NCBI GenBank assembly: GCA_015654595.1
Contig: JAATGQ010000001.1
Span: 1-64,000 of the forward strand
Direction: 5' to 3'
Length of the DNA stretch: 64,000 nucleotides
Source of the DNA: Chitinophagales bacterium
GTDB taxonomy: Bacteria > Bacteroidota > Bacteroidia > Chitinophagales > Chitinophagaceae
Numbering within the stretch: the stretch's first letter is position 1; each line of letters starts with the position of its first letter. The notes under the pieces are model-generated. The model searched no databases. It was given only the letters and a program-made list of their open reading frames with translations, and had not been told where the DNA came from. Below are positions 61,458-64,000 of the stretch, one piece after another. Position numbers and translations under genes: made by a program.

Positions 61458-62148
61458 GCCCGATAACACGCTGTTAACCATCCCGTCATTAATCCTTTAA
61501 TCCCATTTTCATTCTATGGAGTATAACTTAACTTAAAATCTCGACGAATGAAGATCCAAAAATTGATGTACGGACTGGTCCTCTTCCTGGCCTCCTGCGC
61601 TTCCGCTCACACGACAGCACCGCCACAGCCACAACACCCGGCCTGACACCCTTCTTGATAAGTAGCGCCAAGGCAGCGCCCTGCTGCCACTTCCCACCCG
61701 GAAAAGACACCCTTACCGCCCTCCAGCAATCTCCTGCTTTATAACCGCAGCCTGCCCCAGAACTACCCCGACTTTAGCTACCAGTCTGCGCAATCTTCCG
61801 CACTGACCCACCTCCGTCAAAAATATAAACTCGACTCCATCGCCGGAACAGGTACAGCAACAGACCGCATATTCCGACTGCTCAACTGGTTTCACAACCA
61901 GGTTCCCACGGCGACGTCCAGAACCTGCCCATCCTCACCGCCGAAAACATCATCGAGACCTATCGCAAAGAAAAATACCCGCAGGAGAACGCCTACATAA
62001 AGGACGAGAACGGCAATCTGCTCAGCATAGAGGAAGTCAGACAACGCCTGATCGACCACCGCCCCCTCATCCTGGATCCTACAGCCAACGACGAACTGTT
62101 CTGGAAGAAACCCTGACAACACAAAAATGTTTTATCTTCGACTCCACT
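61458..62148. other. Stretch with a broken transglutaminase-like gene
   Basis: 690 bases with no intact gene. It holds the remnant described at 61549-62117 and minus-strand shadow frames only. Confidence 0.5.
61549..62117 (+). pseudogene. Transglutaminase-like lipoprotein remnant
   Basis: The start MKIQKLMYGLVLFLASCASA is a lipoprotein signal, but it soon meets a stop. Another frame gives LLLYNRSLPQNYPDFSYQSA to LLNWFHNQVP, and a third LPILTAENIIETYRKEKYPQ followed by YIKDENGNLLSIEEVRQRL and LILDPTANDELFWKKP. These pieces match the start and end of Bacteroidota transglutaminase-like proteins with the catalytic middle deleted. At least two frameshifts are needed. Confidence 0.65.
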
Positions 62149-63128
62149 ATGGAGCTGGACTTTGTAACAGATAAAGATCATGACTTCCTCGCCGTCTTTG
62201 CAAAAAAATTCAAAGCACGCTACCAGGCTGGCAGAGTCTCCATACCCGCCAGCCTGGGCAAAGGAAGCATACGTCGGATCGACCTCGACCCGGATATAAA
62301 AATGGTCATCCACCACTACCGGCTCAAAGAGGAATTTATCATCAGACGCAAATCCCCCGATACAATAGACGACCTCGTTACCTTCATCTTCCATAGCAAC
62401 GAATCACCCGTCAACATGATCGCCGAAGGGCAGCCCCGGATCCAAATGTCCGGCAACAATGAATCCGCCATCCAGATCGCATCCAGCAACCTCAATTCCG
62501 TCAGCCACTTCCCCGCCAATACGGATATCTATTTCACCGTCGTCGCCATCCGCAGAGACCGTCTGAAAAATATGCTCCACCTGCAAAAACGCAATAACCT
62601 GGTGGAGTCCATCCTCAGCGAAACAACCTTTCTCTTCTACGAAAGCATGGACAGAGAAACGCAAAAAGTCCTCCGGCAAATCACAGAATACACCGCCCAG
62701 GATGAACTGAACACCCTCTATTATATGTTCAACGTCCAGCATCTGCTCTATATCCTCTTTCAGCAGTTGTTGCAACGCGACGCCCATTCCCAACAGCCGA
62801 TAAATAAGACTGACATAGAAATGCTGTTCGTCGTCAGAACAAGCCTGCTGGCCGACCTCGGTAAACCGCCCTACCTCCCGGAACTGGCCGCCATGGCCGG
62901 CATGAGCGAAACAAAACTAAAACGGCTCTTCAAACAGGTATTCGGCGATTCTATTTATAATTATTTCCAGAAGTCCAGGATGGAAGAAGCCGCATTTTTA
63001 CTTTCCAAAGGAGGCCACTCCGTGGCCCAAACAGGCTACGAACTAGGCTTCTCAACCTCAGCCACTTCAGCCGTCTCTTCGAAAAACACTACGGCGCCAC
63101 CCCAAAAAAGTTCTCCCTCACCAAATAA
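62149..63128 (+). pseudogene. AraC-family regulator with C-terminal 1-bp frameshift
   Basis: The frame from ATG 62149 (MELDFVTDKDHDFLAVFAKK) carries the sensing domain and first HTH (PPYLPELAAMAGMSETKLKR, LFKQVFGDSIYNYF) up to YELGF near 63049. The expected end SNLSHFSRLFEKHYGATPKK, FSLTK is present but one base out of frame (near 63053-63056), ending at TAA 63128. Read as is, the protein continues 50 residues in a wrong frame to 63210. Its relative at 24169 is intact. It stands before an oxidoreductase gene. Confidence 0.85.
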
Positions 63129-63267
63129 TCCCCCCGGAAACCACCGGCGGTGTCTTCGAAACCACCGCCATACCCCCGACCGGATTGGACTGATTTTCGG
63201 CCTCGCATGACTATTTTACCCGCGCACGCTGACCGAGCTTTGTGTTGTCAATCAAATAAAACAAATC

Positions 63268-64000
63268 ATGAACGCAATTACATTAACGCAATACGGAAAT
63301 AGCAAAGACCTCGCAACAGCCACTCTGCCCGTTCCCACGCCAAAACCTGACGAAGTTCTCGTACGCATACACGGCGCCGCAGTCAACCTGCTCGACCTTA
63401 AAAAGGCGTCCGGCTTCCTGAAAGCAGTGATGCCCCTGTCCTTTCCCTGGATACCCGGCATCGACTTCTCCGGTACCGTAGAATCTATCGGCAGCAACGT
63501 CACAAATTTCAAAAAAGGCGACGAAGTATACGGCGCCAACCTCGCAGGCGGTACCTACGCGGAATACCTTGCCGTCCACACCGACGTCATCGCCCATAAA
63601 CCCAAAAACCTCAACTTCCTTGAAGCCGCCTCCGTACCTGTTGCCGCAGAAACGGCCTGGCAGACCATCCAACGCCATGCAGCAATCACCCCAGGCCAGA
63701 CCATCCTCATCCATGGCGGCAACGGAGCCGTCGGAGCCTACGCCATACAAATCGCCCACCAGGCAGGCGCTCACGTGATCACCACCGCAGCAGCCAGCTA
63801 TAAAGAACATTTGCAAACACTTGGAGCCGACGAAGTCATCGACTACACCACCACCTCTTTCGCAAGCGCAATAGAAAAAGTAGACACCGTCATCGATACC
63901 GTCGGCGGCGACACTTTACTACAATCTATTCCGCTGATAAAAAAGGGAGGCCTGCTGATAACACTGACCCAACCTGCGCCAGCCGACCTGGTTGCCCAAC
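63268..64000 (+). CDS. NADP-dependent MDR oxidoreductase, cut by window edge
   Basis: From ATG 63268, MNAITLTQYGNSKDLATATL opens a GroES-like domain. The cofactor motif is TILIHGGNGAVGAYAIQIAH (about residue 150). The protein is still open at the window edge after 244 codons; the family is about 305-325 aa. It lacks zinc ligands, as in quinone oxidoreductases, and is related to the gene at 10632. It follows a frameshifted AraC gene on the same strand. Confidence 0.88.
   Translation, partial: MNAITLTQYGNSKDLATATLPVPTPKPDEVLVRIHGAAVNLLDLKKASGFLKAVMPLSFPWIPGIDFSGTVESIGSNVTNFKKGDEVYGANLAGGTYAEYLAVHTDVIAHKPKNLNFLEAASVPVAAETAWQTIQRHAAITPGQTILIHGGNGAVGAYAIQIAHQAGAHVITTAAASYKEHLQTLGADEVIDYTTTSFASAIEKVDTVIDTVGGDTLLQSIPLIKKGGLLITLTQPAPADLVAQ

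Overview
The window looks like chromosomal DNA from a Bacteroidota bacterium, most likely a Chitinophaga-like member of the Chitinophagaceae (inference). The reasons are TAnnTTTG-type -7 promoter boxes, weak ribosome binding sites, a DUF5686/CarboxypepD_reg outer-membrane protein, a BBP2-type porin, orphan FtsX-type permeases, a three-gene pntA/pntAB/pntB transhydrogenase, many AraC regulators, and TPR-lipoprotein histidine kinases. No rRNA, intact tRNA or CRISPR array was seen.

Layout. 0-7 kb is a mobile and defence island: an IS3 fragment at the edge, a DRT2-like reverse transcriptase with a structured RNA directly upstream, a divergent two-gene cassette, a VapBC toxin-antitoxin pair, and an IS66 element with a broken tnpC. 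7-31 kb is a mosaic of regulator-oxidoreductase pairs (Crp/SDR, NmrA/AraC, HxlR/NmrA, AraC/FAD monooxygenase, AraC/aldo-keto reductase), small paralogous genes and gene remnants. It is punctuated by five copies of a tRNA-3'-end-like repeat that resembles old integration sites. It also holds pntA-pntAB-pntB, a succinate-semialdehyde dehydrogenase, and an ECF sigma / anti-sigma-like / ClpP operon. 30-36 kb is a stress block: RRM protein, Hsp20, CPA2 antiporter and GroES-GroEL. 36-38 kb has two SDR genes that share nearly the same operator array with an HxlR gene. 38.6-40.6 kb is an HNH nuclease / coiled-coil / DUF4407 membrane protein operon. 42-48 kb is a signalling block: small secreted peptide, TPR lipoprotein kinase, response regulator, small secreted Cys protein, sigma factor, HTH protein and a LuxR-type regulator. 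48-64 kb holds envelope and transport genes and two further AraC/oxidoreductase pairs.

The best candidate for an undescribed system is at 0.2-2.15 kb. A 335-nt region on the minus strand starts just after a TAnnTTTG box, is closed by an 11-bp terminal inverted repeat, contains several hairpins, and ends 6 nt before the reverse transcriptase start codon. This is the layout of a DRT2/retron-like RNA-templated defence system, here in a Bacteroidota version. The reverse transcriptase carries an in-frame TAA between its catalytic motifs and its thumb region. A second candidate is the HNH/DUF4407 operon, which shares a palindrome-plus-promoter module at identical spacing with a gene next to a two-component system.

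The window is rich in single-lesion or truncated genes: reverse transcriptase TAA, tnpC TAG, higB TGA, higA frameshift, an AraC gene with TAA in place of Tyr, an AraC C-terminal frameshift, an aldo-keto reductase with an internal deletion, and remnants of a hydrolase, a flavodoxin, a porin and a transglutaminase-like gene. All three stop codons occur, so code reassignment is unlikely. Decay or local sequence errors explain it better.
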